From positions 33,845 through 97,844 of the forward strand of contig DAOULY010000014.1 of NCBI GenBank assembly GCA_034414595.1: a stretch of 64,000 nucleotides of DNA. Reading direction: 5' to 3'. Positions 34,482-43,261 of the stretch are shown one piece after another. How positions within the stretch are numbered: position 1 is the first letter of the stretch; each line of letters begins with the position of its first letter. The DNA is from DAOULY01 sp034414595 (lineage in GTDB: Bacteria; Chloroflexota; Dehalococcoidia; SZUA-161; JAUWZY01). Both the position numbers and the translations under genes were made by a program. The notes under the pieces were generated by a model that had not been told where the DNA came from, made no database searches, and saw only the letters and a list, made by a program, of their open reading frames with translations.

Positions 34482-35240
34482 ATGGCGCTCCTCTATGAAA
34501 AAGAGGGGAAAATTGTTACTGTTACCCTCAATAGGCCTGAGGCTCTGAATGCCTTAGACCCCCAGCTTTGCCTGGAGTTCAGCGAGGCCATGACAAGGTT
34601 TCGCGATGACCCCGATGCATGGGTGGCAATTATCACCGGCGCTGGCAGGGCCTTTTGTGTCGGCGCTGACCTCCAGGAGCTGATCCCGGTGTGGGCAGAT
34701 GGCTCATTCAAGGTGCCTCCCCTGATTATGCGTGGCATCGATGTCTGGAAGCCCTTAATCGCGGCTATCAACGGTGCTACCCTGGGTGGAGGGCTCGAGG
34801 TGGCGTTAGCCTGCGACCTGAGAATTGCTGCCGAGAACGCCATCCTCGGTCAACCTGAGGTTCGCTGGAGTCTGCTCCCGGGCTGGGGCGGGACGCAAAG
34901 ACTGCCTCGGATGATAGGGCGAGCAAAGGCTGCCGAGATGCTGCTTTTGGGTGGCAACATCAGTGCCAAGGAAGCTTATCAGATCGGACTGCTGAATAAG
35001 GTGGTTCCCGGAGCTGAGCTTATGGCTACGGCCAAAGAATGGGCCGCCAGGATCTGCGATAACGGTCCCCTCGGCGTCCAGGCAGCTAAGGAAGCCATGA
35101 TCAAGGGCCTGAGCATGTCGCTGGAAGACGGACTGCAGCTGGAGCTACAGCTTTTTGAGTCCAACTTGAACACCGAAGACACCAAAGAAGGACTTCGGGC
35201 GTTCGCTGCAAAAGAGAAGCCGGAATATAAGGCGCGATAG
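34482..35240 (+). CDS. enoyl-CoA hydratase/isomerase family protein
   Basis: Crotonase-fold enzyme, 252 residues from ATG 34482 (AGGAG at 34471-34475). The oxyanion segments are GAGRAFCVGADLQEL and NGATLGGGLEVALACDLRIAA, and the catalytic region GQPEVRWSLLPGWGGTQRLPR is close to the short-chain enoyl-CoA hydratase pattern. Downstream, after a low-complexity ORF, lies a 3-hydroxyacyl-CoA dehydrogenase, so the pair fits (de)hydration and oxidation of a short-chain acyl-CoA. The exact substrate is not determinable. Confidence 0.9.
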   Translation: MALLYEKEGKIVTVTLNRPEALNALDPQLCLEFSEAMTRFRDDPDAWVAIITGAGRAFCVGADLQELIPVWADGSFKVPPLIMRGIDVWKPLIAAINGATLGGGLEVALACDLRIAAENAILGQPEVRWSLLPGWGGTQRLPRMIGRAKAAEMLLLGGNISAKEAYQIGLLNKVVPGAELMATAKEWAARICDNGPLGVQAAKEAMIKGLSMSLEDGLQLELQLFESNLNTEDTKEGLRAFAAKEKPEYKAR

Positions 35241-35248
35241 ATCAATTA

Positions 35249-35536
35249 ATGGAAGCTATCGTTAGGAGTATCATTGGTGCTATCGCAAGAGGTATTGCGA
35301 TCGTAAGAGGTGTCGCTAACACTACAACTATCTCTGAAGGTACCGAAGTCGCTATCGCTAGACGTATTGTTGTAGCTATCGCTATCGTTTTCGCTATCGC
35401 AACCGTAGTTGCTATCGTTATCGCTATCTCAGAAGGTATCGTAGAAGGTAGAGCAGGCTATACCGTTATCGCTATCGCAATCGTAATCGTAATAGCTATC
35501 GCTGCCGCTATATATCGCTATCTTAGGAGCAAATGA
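35249..35536 (+). CDS. low-complexity hydrophobic ORF built from GCTATC repeats (doubtful gene)
   Basis: A 95-codon open frame between the crotonase and 3-hydroxyacyl-CoA dehydrogenase genes. It translates into long runs of alternating Ala-Ile/Val, for example VAIAIVFAIATVVAIVIAIS and VIAIAIVIVIAIAAAIY, with Arg/Glu-rich breaks. If translated it would make two membrane-like segments with a basic end (YRYLRSK). No clear Shine-Dalgarno is seen before ATG 35249. It may be an expanded microsatellite and not a gene, but only this frame is open through the whole repeat. Confidence 0.3.
   Translation: MEAIVRSIIGAIARGIAIVRGVANTTTISEGTEVAIARRIVVAIAIVFAIATVVAIVIAISEGIVEGRAGYTVIAIAIVIVIAIAAAIYRYLRSK
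35258..35525 (+). repeat. degenerate hexanucleotide (GCTATC)n tract
   Basis: Dense imperfect repeats of GCTATC with variants GTTATC, GCAATC, GTAATC. The 6-base period stays in the same codon phase throughout, which creates the Ala-Ile runs. No other such tract is seen in the window. Confidence 0.85.
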
Positions 35537-35623
35537 TGATTAGAACGGCAGGAACTATGTAAAGAAGTGGTAGAGAGGATACTATAACGCTATATGAGTG
35601 CTAAAATAAGGAAAGGAGAGAAT

Positions 35624-36472
35624 ATGGAGATCAAAAAGGTCGGAGTCGTAGGTTGCGGCCAGATGGGCGGAGGAATCGCACAAGTCTGTATCCAGTCTGG
35701 CTATGATGTTGTGGTCTCTGAGATCAATGATGAGCTTCTGAACAAGGGCATAGCTGTTATCAAGGCCAACGTGGATCGGAACGTGGAGAAAAAGCGGATA
35801 ACTGAGGAAGAGGGGAAAGCAATAATGGGCCGGCTTAAGGGAACCACTGATATGAACGATTTCGCGGACCGCGACATCGTCATTGAGGCTGTCCTTGAGA
35901 GGATGGACGAGAAGAGGAAGGTCTTTGCCGCCCTGGACGGGATCTGCCCGGCACAGACTATACTTGCCAGCAATACCTCCTCACTTCCCATCATGGATAT
36001 AGCTGCGGCGACGAAAAGGCCGCACATGGTATTGGGACTGCATTTCTTCAATCCAGTGCCGGTGATGAGGCTCATCGAGCTCGTGCGCAGCATCACCACT
36101 TCAGAGGAAATCATCAGCATATCGGCTGAGTTTGGCAAGAGCCTGGGCAAGGAAGTGGTAATGGTAAAAGATGCCCCTGGCTTTATCACCAATCGTCTGT
36201 TCTTCCCTTACATGCTCGAGGCCATCCGGGTCTTGGAGTTGGGTCTGGCGACCAAGGAGGACATCGACACTGCAATGAAGCTCGGCTTGAACAATCCCAT
36301 GGGGCCGTTCGCCCTGGCAGACCTCATCGGACTGGATACCTGTTATAATATTGCTAGCGCTATCTATGAGGAGTTAAAGGACCCTCGGTTTGCCCCACCG
36401 CCCTTGCTGAAACAGATGGTTACCGCGGGATGGCTCGGGCGCAAATCAGGTAAGGGGTTCTATGAATATTAA
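35624..36472 (+). CDS. 3-hydroxyacyl-CoA dehydrogenase (3-hydroxybutyryl-CoA dehydrogenase type)
   Basis: NAD(P)-dependent dehydrogenase of 282 residues, the normal length of the short single-domain enzyme. VGVVGCGQMGGGIAQVCIQSGYDVVV is the Rossmann motif; ASNTSSLPI, GLHFFNPVPVMRLIELV and KDAPGFITNRLFFPYMLEAIR carry the catalytic Ser/His/Asn region. The last 95 residues are the helical dimer domain. ATG 35624 is chosen because AAGGAG lies 6 bases before it. It follows the crotonase gene in the same direction. Confidence 0.93.
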   Translation: MEIKKVGVVGCGQMGGGIAQVCIQSGYDVVVSEINDELLNKGIAVIKANVDRNVEKKRITEEEGKAIMGRLKGTTDMNDFADRDIVIEAVLERMDEKRKVFAALDGICPAQTILASNTSSLPIMDIAAATKRPHMVLGLHFFNPVPVMRLIELVRSITTSEEIISISAEFGKSLGKEVVMVKDAPGFITNRLFFPYMLEAIRVLELGLATKEDIDTAMKLGLNNPMGPFALADLIGLDTCYNIASAIYEELKDPRFAPPPLLKQMVTAGWLGRKSGKGFYEY

Positions 36473-36502
36473 TAGCCCAGCTCTCTTATAGGAGGTGAGG
36501 AA

Positions 36503-36613
36503 TCATTTGCCCCGTTTCTCATAGTCGGGGCACTCAGTAGCGTTAGGACGTGCCGGATTGTGACAGGTGCTACGCCAATCCCACTTGCAGCTATCGCACA
36601 AGATTATGTTCAT
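36503..36613 (-). CDS. small Cys-rich protein
   Basis: A 36-residue frame starting MNIILCDSCKWDW and ending CPDYEKRGK, with Cys at CDSC, CHN and CPD spacing, as in a small zinc- or iron-binding unit. ATG 36613 is preferred over the longer frame because the conserved-looking part starts there. A run with four Cys and the CDSCK...CHNP...CPDYEKR order looks non-random, but the ribosome site is poor. Confidence 0.45.
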   Translation of the reverse strand: MNIILCDSCKWDWRSTCHNPARPNATECPDYEKRGK

Positions 36614-36802
36614 CCCCAGCGCCTTTTTTGCTCTGAGTTTTAGTCTGTGCCTCCAACCAGGCCTCATCATTCTCTCCTGGGCACAGAGTGCTGCCTGTGA
36701 CCTCAATAACAATGTTACCTGTATCACTAAAAGGTGTCAAGCACAGAAACAGGTTGCCATAGTGACTTCTTGGTGTTATGCTGAGGCTTAAGCGAGAACT
36801 TC

Positions 36803-36926
36803 GTTACATAAAGTAAGACCTTGAGGCAAGTTCGTTACATAAAACAGTAGGGGAGCCCAGCTTTATTACATAAAACATTCGGGGTGATGGGGTTTGTTAC
36901 ATAAAGTAACGCTTGGCGCCAGAGAT
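36803..36926 (+). repeat. 31-bp-period repeat array, core (G/A)TTACATAAA, four copies
   Basis: The 10-base core GTTACATAAA (ATTACATAAA in the third copy) occurs at 36803, 36834, 36865 and 36896, each exactly 31 bases apart. The 21 bases between cores differ. Four copies, about three DNA turns apart, end at and overlap the start of the glycosyltransferase gene (36894). Confidence 0.85.
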
Positions 36927-38135
36927 ATCAGCAAATATCGCTTGCTTATTGGGGGCGAGCTCATGGATGAGGTGGATCAATTAGCCCAGGGCCTTAAGGG
37001 AGTGCGTATTTGCCATATCAATTCCACTCCCTTTGGCGGCGGCGTTGCCGAACTCCTCAGTTCCTTCATCCCTCTGGTGCGTAGCCTGGGGCTTCACATT
37101 GACTGGCAAGCAATCCACGGCGATCACAGGTTCTTCAGCATTACCAAGGAGATGCATAACGCCTTGCAGGGCGGTGATGGCCGCTTTATCGAGAGGGAGG
37201 ATACGCAAAGGGTCTATAAGACACAAAGTGTAGAGAATGCCAGGGAAATGGATCGCAATTACGACGTGTTCATTGTTAACGACCCACAACCGGCAGCATT
37301 GCGCCATTTCAGTGATGATCACCGGTCAAAATGGATCTGGCGCTGTCACATCGATAGCTCAGAACCTAACGAAGCAACTTGGCAGTTCCTGCGACCTTAC
37401 GTTGAGGAATATGATGCCGCCGTATTTACCATAGGGAAGTTTGTGCCCCCTGATCTCAGAGTACAGCGGGTTGCCACCATGGCCCCGGCGATCGCTGCCT
37501 TCAGCTCTAAGAACTTGCCTCTTCCCAGGAGTCTGTGCCGCGAGTTGCTGGGGAATCTCGGTATTGATAGGAATCGGCCATTGATTATCCAGGTCTCCCG
37601 TTTCGATAAGTGGAAGGACCCCTTCGGCGTGATTAGGATGTACCGCATGGTGAAGGAGAAAGTTCCTGGGTTGCAGCTGGCATTGGTGGGCTCCTTAGCC
37701 AACGACGATCCTGAGGGCATGGACATGTTCGCAGCCATTCACTGGGAGGCGGACAAGGAAAAGGATATCCATGTGTTCAGCAACCTCACCGGAGTAGGCA
37801 ACATGGAGGTCAATGCTTTCCAGACTGCTTGTGATGTGGTGATCCAGAAGTCGATAAGGGAGGGCTTTGGCTTGGTTGTGTCTGAGGCCTTATGGAAGGA
37901 GACCCCGGTCGTCGCTGGCAATGCCGGCGGTATCCCACTCCAGATGGGCGGAAGGCTCAGCCAGTATCTGATCACCAACGAACAAGAATGTGCTGAGAAG
38001 GTGCTCTATCTGTTGCAGCATCGCCAGGATGCTGAAGCGCTGGGTAAGGAAGGCAGGGAACACGTGAGGCAGAATTTCCTTATGCCGCGGCTGATTAGAG
38101 ACGAACTGAGGTTGATCAAGGACCTGCTGTCTTAG
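36894..38135 (+). CDS. GT4 family glycosyltransferase, trehalose-synthase (TreT)-like
   Basis: A 413-residue retaining glycosyltransferase. The N-terminal HINSTPFGGGVAELLSSFIPLVRSLG is typical of TreT/trehalose-phosphorylase-like GT4 enzymes. The C-terminal donor site has VSRFDKWKDPFGVIRMY, the EGFGLVVSEALWKETPVVAGNAGGIPLQM motif (ExxxxxxxE) and a helical end. TreT condenses NDP-glucose and glucose to trehalose; a trehalose or related compatible-solute role is an inference. The start is uncertain: TTG 36894 lies within the last unit of the 31-bp repeat. A later ATG at 36963 would remove the conserved YRLLIGGELMDEVDQLA segment. Confidence 0.82.
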   Translation: MLHKVTLGARDISKYRLLIGGELMDEVDQLAQGLKGVRICHINSTPFGGGVAELLSSFIPLVRSLGLHIDWQAIHGDHRFFSITKEMHNALQGGDGRFIEREDTQRVYKTQSVENAREMDRNYDVFIVNDPQPAALRHFSDDHRSKWIWRCHIDSSEPNEATWQFLRPYVEEYDAAVFTIGKFVPPDLRVQRVATMAPAIAAFSSKNLPLPRSLCRELLGNLGIDRNRPLIIQVSRFDKWKDPFGVIRMYRMVKEKVPGLQLALVGSLANDDPEGMDMFAAIHWEADKEKDIHVFSNLTGVGNMEVNAFQTACDVVIQKSIREGFGLVVSEALWKETPVVAGNAGGIPLQMGGRLSQYLITNEQECAEKVLYLLQHRQDAEALGKEGREHVRQNFLMPRLIRDELRLIKDLLS

Positions 38136-38168
38136 TGCACCAATATGAGGGGAGCTCTACCCTCTTAT

Positions 38169-38573
38169 TTACATGCCAGCTATTACCTTGCCTGCTGAGC
38201 CGATTTCCTTTAAGGCTGTGGGAACGTCCCATTGGGTTATTTGCGCCGGTATCTTGCCCGCGGCCCCCAGCAGCGGCCCCCAAGCGGGGCAAGCGAACAT
38301 GGGGATGCCAGCCCCGGCAGCCATGTTCACTATATCAGCGGGTTCTTTAGGCAGTGGAAGCCCTGCCTTGGCTGCATTATCAGCTATATCCTTCTGGTGC
38401 TTTTTCAGACCCTCGGGCATCTCGTAGAACTTCTTATCCATAAGCGCTGCCAGTGCTTCCTGACTAAATAGCACACCAACGTCCACTCCTGCGCCCTTGG
38501 CATCCATAGACAGCATTACGTTAGTCAGTATGCTGTTCAGTGAGCCGTCTTTAGCGATAACCAAAACATCCAT
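38169..38573 (-). CDS. DsrE/DsrF-like family protein
   Basis: 134 residues with a DsrE-like fold: VLVIAKDGSLNSILTNVMLSMDAKGAGVDVGVLFSQEALAALMDKKF... It ends with a Cys (FACPAWGPLLGAAGK), which may be the functional sulfur-carrying residue. DsrE-type proteins bind or move sulfur species, and many have no known reaction. GGAGGGGAG precedes the ATG. It converges with the glycosyltransferase and stands alone. Confidence 0.7.
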   Translation of the reverse strand: MDVLVIAKDGSLNSILTNVMLSMDAKGAGVDVGVLFSQEALAALMDKKFYEMPEGLKKHQKDIADNAAKAGLPLPKEPADIVNMAAGAGIPMFACPAWGPLLGAAGKIPAQITQWDVPTALKEIGSAGKVIAGM

Positions 38574-38673
38574 TTCTCTCCCCTCCCTTCTAAACTTGGG
38601 CTTGGGCTGGAGCTCCCCTCAATTCTAGTTTATAGTTCACAAGCAGTCGGTTGTCAAGCAAAATTTCCTTAGC

Positions 38674-39606
38674 TCACTCGCTTAGAGGGTGATATTTCTT
38701 GTGGGTTTCCTCGGCGTATTTATCCGAGGCGTGAACGTAGCGGGTGGTGGTGTCCAGTGACTCATGCCCGAGGAGAATCTGTATCGCCGCCGGACTGGCA
38801 CCCTCCTCTGCCAGATAGGTAGCAAAGCCATGCCGCAGCGAGTGGGCTGAGGTAGGCACATTGATCTTGAGCTTCTCCCTGTAGCGTTTGATCCGCTCCT
38901 GAAGATAATTGGCCGAGAGCCTCTTTTTGGGATTGGTTACATTTCTCCCGGTATAGGGGATGAATAGGGCAGGGGACGCATCATTGCGAGTATCCAGATA
39001 CCTTTGCAGGTGCTCCTGGGCCCTCGGGGTCAAATATACAAACCTCTGCTTTTTACCTTTGCCGGTGATAAAGACACGACCTGTGCCGTCGATCTGGTCC
39101 CGGTTGAGACTTCGCAGCTCAGAGATGCGCATCCCGGTGGCAAATAATGTCTCCAGCATGGCTCTATTTCTCAGGGCTATTTTTGGCTTTTTCTCCAGGT
39201 AGCTCGGTGCCTCGATCAGTCGCACCAACTCATCGAACTCCGCCACCTGGGCATGTTTACGCTCCGTCCTGATGAGCTTGACCGCCTCTGGCGGCACAGG
39301 GCAGGGTTCGTCTATTTCGATGAGGTATTTAAGAAAAGAGCGCAGCGAGGAGAGCATGCGATTCACCGAGCGGGACACGAGCTGCCTTTCGCCTTGTTGC
39401 CCCGTGGTTGCAGTCTTGCGGTCGCGGGAGGTGAGATAGGCCTTGTAAAAGGTGATCGTCTTCTTGTCGATCTTGTTGAAATCGATCCGGGACTCTTCCA
39501 AAAATTTTTCAAAAACTTTTAAGTCCCGCTCATAATTGTAGACCGTCTCCGTGGAATAATTGTTGGCCTGGAGGTCCAAAAGAAAATCCTCACGGTAGGG
39601 CAGCAT
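38674..39606 (-). CDS. tyrosine recombinase (XerC/XerD-like integrase)
   Basis: Site-specific recombinase of 310 residues. The N-terminal SAM-like DNA-binding domain is ALYNYERDLKVFEKFLEE-like (residues 1-110). The catalytic domain has ATGMRISELRSL (Arg), HSLRHGFATYL (His-x-x-Arg), LLGHESLDTTTRYVH (His and the Tyr nucleophile). Length and motifs fit a chromosome-type Xer recombinase, although neighbours are unrelated metabolic genes. No attachment site was found. Confidence 0.93.
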   Translation of the reverse strand: MLPYREDFLLDLQANNYSTETVYNYERDLKVFEKFLEESRIDFNKIDKKTITFYKAYLTSRDRKTATTGQQGERQLVSRSVNRMLSSLRSFLKYLIEIDEPCPVPPEAVKLIRTERKHAQVAEFDELVRLIEAPSYLEKKPKIALRNRAMLETLFATGMRISELRSLNRDQIDGTGRVFITGKGKKQRFVYLTPRAQEHLQRYLDTRNDASPALFIPYTGRNVTNPKKRLSANYLQERIKRYREKLKINVPTSAHSLRHGFATYLAEEGASPAAIQILLGHESLDTTTRYVHASDKYAEETHKKYHPLSE

Positions 39607-39645
39607 CGAGCATCACCTGTTAAACGATTTTCAAATTTAATTGAG

Positions 39646-39700
39646 TATAATCTCTCTTACACTCGATTATAATTCTAAAATCCTTATGTCCTCTTGTCAA
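39646..39700 (-). promoter_or_regulatory. promoter of the tyrosine recombinase gene with inverted repeat
   Basis: On the minus strand, TTGACA (complement of 39695-39700) and TAGAAT (39672-39677) are 17 bases apart. Just downstream an inverted repeat, TATAATC (39646-39652) and GATTATA (39665-39671) separated by 12 bases, could be an operator. Confidence 0.55.
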
Positions 39701-39785
39701 GGCCTCCCCTACTCCGTCATCAGCGGCCGGAAATTTTTGATTTCCAATGTTGAAAGATTTGGCCTGGAGCATAAAACGAAACCGG

Positions 39786-40469
39786 CTAAGTTTTTATTTC
39801 CTTGAGGTCTTCGGCAACATACAGCCGGGCCTCGGTGGCAGCCTGCACCTCATCCGCGGTCCAGCCCGGTGCCACTTCCTTCAGTACCAGCCCTTTGTCG
39901 GTTACCGCGATCACCGCCAGGTCGGTGAAGATCATGTCCACACATCGCGGCGAGGTGAGGGGATAGGTGCACTCCTTGAGCACCCTGGGCTTGCCATCCC
40001 TGGTCACATGCTCCATCATTATGAATACCCTTTTGCAGTTGGCAGCCAGATCGACACCACCGCCGGGGCTGGGCCAACGCACCTTGCCTCCCGGCGCCAC
40101 GATGTTGGCCAGGTCTCCTTTCTCCGACACTTGGTAGGCCCCCAGCAAGGTTAGATCGATATGGCCACCCCGGATCATATCGAAGGATTCTCTGTGGTCC
40201 ACGATGCACATGCCTGGCTTCTGGATGACAAACTGTGCCGTGGCCGTCATCAGGTCGATATCCCACAGCTCCCGTTCGTCTCGACTAAAGGGTCGGCCAA
40301 AGCCCAAAATACCATTCTCGGAGTGGAAGATCACTGTCTTCTCCTCACGGAGAAAGGCTACATTTAACAGATAAGTGGGCATACCCCCGCCCAGATTAAC
40401 TACCGCTCCTTCCGGGATTTCCTGATAGACCCTCATCCCCATGGCTTCCAGTGTAAGCTTTTCTTTCAT
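39786..40469 (-). CDS. CoA transferase family I, subunit B
   Basis: 227-residue beta subunit of a 3-oxoacid/acyl-CoA transferase. GGMPTYL near residue 28 and HSENGILGFG with the catalytic Glu (SENG) are diagnostic. It moves CoA between short-chain acids (acetate, butyrate or acetoacetate); the substrate is not readable. Its ATG overlaps the stop of the upstream subunit A gene by 4 bases. Confidence 0.93.
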   Translation of the reverse strand: MKEKLTLEAMGMRVYQEIPEGAVVNLGGGMPTYLLNVAFLREEKTVIFHSENGILGFGRPFSRDERELWDIDLMTATAQFVIQKPGMCIVDHRESFDMIRGGHIDLTLLGAYQVSEKGDLANIVAPGGKVRWPSPGGGVDLAANCKRVFIMMEHVTRDGKPRVLKECTYPLTSPRCVDMIFTDLAVIAVTDKGLVLKEVAPGWTADEVQAATEARLYVAEDLKEIKT

Positions 40470-41188
40470 TTCTTGTCCTCCTTAGGTATTGCCACTATCC
40501 TATCCACATATATACCTGCGGTGATGATTACCTCAGGGTCCAACTCACCGGGCTCCACGATCTCATCGACCTCAGCGATGGTGATCCTGGCTGCTGGAGC
40601 CATCACCGCGTTGAAGCTCCTCGAGGCTAAGCGGTAGACCAGATTACCCATCTTATCAGCCTTGTATGCCCGGACAAAGGCATAATCGGCCTTAAGTGGT
40701 AGCTCAAGGACATACTCCTTGCCATCGATGACCTTCTTCTCCTTGCCTTCCTCGAATATAGTGCCGACCCCGGTGGGGGTGTAGAAGCCGCCTATGCCAG
40801 CACCTCCGGCCCATATTCTAGCCGCCAGCGTCCCTTGTGGTACTACCTCAAGCACGACCTCGCCAGCATCAATTTGCGCAGGCAGCGGGCCTGGGTCGCC
40901 TCCCAGACTCCATATTGGAAACGAGGCGATTACCCTGCCTATTTGCTTGTTGTGAACCAGGATGTCGCAACCGGTGTAGTCTATTCCCAGAAATGCGCCC
41001 TGGGGCTCAGCGGTGGTGGGGGAATTTCCGATTATGGTCAGGTTCTTGGCACCTTGCTGGCGTAGCGCGATGATGAGGTTATCGGGGTTGCCACCAGGAC
41101 AGCCGAAGCCACCAATCATTATCGAGGCCCCATCGGGGACGTCGGCCACTGCTTTTTCGAAGCTACTGAACACTTTATTTATGGCCAT
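40466..41188 (-). CDS. CoA transferase family I, subunit A
   Basis: 240-residue alpha subunit, with DGASIMIGGFGCPGGNPDNLI near residue 20, GGAGIGGFYTPTGVGTIFEEGKE and MGNLVYR as in SCOT-type enzymes. GAGG precedes ATG 41188. Together with subunit B this is a two-gene operon with its own promoter at 41234-41262. Confidence 0.93.
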   Translation of the reverse strand: MAINKVFSSFEKAVADVPDGASIMIGGFGCPGGNPDNLIIALRQQGAKNLTIIGNSPTTAEPQGAFLGIDYTGCDILVHNKQIGRVIASFPIWSLGGDPGPLPAQIDAGEVVLEVVPQGTLAARIWAGGAGIGGFYTPTGVGTIFEEGKEKKVIDGKEYVLELPLKADYAFVRAYKADKMGNLVYRLASRSFNAVMAPAARITIAEVDEIVEPGELDPEVIITAGIYVDRIVAIPKEDKK

Positions 41189-41233
41189 AGAGCTACCTCC
41201 TCAATCTAGGGCGTATTCTGTCTGCTCCTTTAA

Positions 41234-41262
41234 TATATACAGTGTAGCACGAAAGGTGTCAA
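41234..41262 (-). promoter_or_regulatory. sigma-70 promoter of the CoA transferase operon
   Basis: On the minus strand TTGACA (complement of 41257-41262) and TATATA (41234-41239) are separated by 17 bases. Transcription would start about 40 bases before ATG 41188. Confidence 0.65.
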
Positions 41263-41471
41263 TATGGTGGAAGGGGGTTCACTCTGAGTCAGTGTTCTTG
41301 ATTGGAAACCTATGTTATGTCAAGAATATAGCTTGCTGTAAATGTGATGGCGATAAAATCGGGGCTGGAATATGTGCTGGGTACTGATTTCCCCACAAAA
41401 TGTTGTATAATGGTGCCAATTTTAATATCGGCGTGGTTTCCATTCTGGAGTAGTGAACCCGCAGTTTTAGC

Positions 41472-42485
41472 TCAGAGGAAAAGGTTCAAAAGGTGACCTA
41501 AGAGCCAGCCGGAGATGGCACAGATGGGGAAGGTTAGGATCCAGGCGGCGACAATGGTCTTACCCACTCCCCAGCGCACTGCTGAGAGGCGCCTGGTGGC
41601 ACCTGTGCCCATTATGGCTCCGGTGATGCAGTGCGTGGTGCTCACCGGTATTCCAAACTGGGATGCGAGCTCGATAACACCGCCGCCAGCAGTCTCTGCT
41701 GAGAAGCCGTCTACCGGGCGCAAGGCGGTGATTCTAACGCCCAGGGTCTTGATCACTCGCCAACCGCCCCATGCTGTCCCTATTCCCATCACAACTGCCG
41801 GGACCACGTACACCCACCAGGGCGGAGAATCCCAGTATATCTCGTTGCCTGTGTACAGAACCAGGGCCAGGAGCATGATGCCACGGGCGTTCTGGGCATC
41901 GTTGCGGCCGTGGCTGAAGGACATGAAGGCTGCGGACAGGATCTGGAGCTTGCCGAAGATGCTCTGTATTGTGGAAGGGGTGGCACTGCGGAAAATCCAG
42001 GCCATGGCCACTCTGAGCATGGCTCCGGCCAGTAGGCCGAGCACGGGGGCGATGGCAACCGCCAGCAGCACGGGAATGAATTTGCTCCAGACAATGGCAT
42101 CGACTCCAGCTATGGCTATCCCCGCTCCTAAGAGCCCAGCTACCAGAGAGTGGCTGACGCTCAGCGGCAGCCCATAGCGAGTGGCCAGAAACACCCATAT
42201 CGCTCCAGCAAGGGCTCCGGCCATCACAGCAACCAGGGCGGTTTGCCCCATGTCGGGAGACAGGGATATGATCCCCTTGCCCACAGTTCTGGCTACCTCC
42301 AGCCCTACCACAGAGCCGACAAGGTTGAGTATAGCTGCCATACCGATGGCAACAACGGGGGATAGCACCCTGGTGCTGATAACAGTGGCTATAGCGTTGG
42401 CGGCGTCATTGATACCATTGGCAAAAGTGTAGAAGAGAGCGACAACTATTACCGCAGCGAAGATAATCCAGGAGACTTCAGGCAT
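41472..42485 (-). CDS. pit: inorganic phosphate transporter, PiT family
   Basis: Membrane phosphate carrier with about ten transmembrane segments, 337 residues. The duplicated PiT signature appears twice: NGINDAANAIATVIST (about 24-39) and HGRNDAQNARGIM (about 193-205). The second half also has VSTTHCITGAIMGTG. PiT proteins move phosphate with H+ or Na+. It overlaps the DUF47 gene by 8 bases, the standard pit-DUF47 pair. Confidence 0.95.
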   Translation of the reverse strand: MPEVSWIIFAAVIVVALFYTFANGINDAANAIATVISTRVLSPVVAIGMAAILNLVGSVVGLEVARTVGKGIISLSPDMGQTALVAVMAGALAGAIWVFLATRYGLPLSVSHSLVAGLLGAGIAIAGVDAIVWSKFIPVLLAVAIAPVLGLLAGAMLRVAMAWIFRSATPSTIQSIFGKLQILSAAFMSFSHGRNDAQNARGIMLLALVLYTGNEIYWDSPPWWVYVVPAVVMGIGTAWGGWRVIKTLGVRITALRPVDGFSAETAGGGVIELASQFGIPVSTTHCITGAIMGTGATRRLSAVRWGVGKTIVAAWILTFPICAISGWLLGHLLNLFL

Positions 42486-43110
42486 GTTTGACCACTATGC
42501 CCTCAAGGGCGTTGGCTACATCCTCAGCCCGATCTGTTGCTGCCTCCAGAAGGTCATAGATCTCGCGCCATTTGATGATTTCGACGACCTCGGTCTGGTG
42601 GTCGAAGAGTTCGGCCAAAGCGGCGTGATATACCTCATCAGCCTCATTCTCCAGCCGGTTGACCTCGACGCAATGGTCTAGAATATTCTTGAAGTGGTTG
42701 CGATGGCGCAGGCATGGTATTGCCTCATTGAGTTCGGTAGCTGCCTTGAATATGATAGCAACTAACTCGCGGGCTCTAACTGTGGGCTGAACTATGCGGT
42801 ACAGAATGGCAGTCCGAGAAGCACCTTCGATGAAATCTAGGATGTCATCCAGACTGTTGGCCAGGAGGCCGATGTCCTCTCGGTCGAAGGGAGTGACGAA
42901 AGTGCGATGCAACTGCCCCATAATCTGGTGGGTAGTAACATCCCCGCGATGTTCCAGCTCAATAAAGCGGGATTCTCTGGCCGCAAAATCAGCAGGGTTA
43001 TAGTTCTCGAAGAAGTCCACCAGTTCTTTGGCCGCCTCGACCAGATTAGCAGCATCCTCCTCGAAGAGCTCATAGAATTTCGCTTCCTTGGGCATCAAGA
43101 AACGAGCCAA
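42478..43110 (-). CDS. DUF47 (PhoU-like) partner of Pit
   Basis: 210-residue all-helical protein of the DUF47/PhoU-like group. FLMPKEAKFYELFEEDAANLVEAAKELVDFF begins it and FDREDIGLLANSLDDILDFIEGASR lies near residues 75-100. These accompany and modulate Pit transporters. The gene overlaps pit, and together they share the promoter at 43262-43290. Confidence 0.92.
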   Translation of the reverse strand: MARFLMPKEAKFYELFEEDAANLVEAAKELVDFFENYNPADFAARESRFIELEHRGDVTTHQIMGQLHRTFVTPFDREDIGLLANSLDDILDFIEGASRTAILYRIVQPTVRARELVAIIFKAATELNEAIPCLRHRNHFKNILDHCVEVNRLENEADEVYHAALAELFDHQTEVVEIIKWREIYDLLEAATDRAEDVANALEGIVVKHA

Positions 43111-43261
43111 GTTGTGACTCCTTCAGCTCTATGGGCGAATAGCCAGTGGACTAACTGCGGGATGATGGAACAGACGGCACCATTGGAGTTAGTAACCAAG
43201 TCCTCTGATCTTGCCTTGTGGCCCAAAATATCCGTCGCCTGACTTTGATTCGGCTGTTACA

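Noticed and set aside
36781..36926. The repeated GTTACATAAA units as a CRISPR array
   Set aside because: The repeated part is only 10 bases and the spacing is too short and too regular; no cas genes are nearby.
38674..39606. The tyrosine recombinase as proof of an integrated element or phage
   Set aside because: No attachment repeats, tRNA target or phage genes surround it; it looks like a lone Xer-type gene.
41189..41471. Spacer between the CoA transferase and pit genes as a possible tRNA or riboswitch
   Set aside because: I found no cloverleaf or known riboswitch core; only the minus-strand promoter is convincing.
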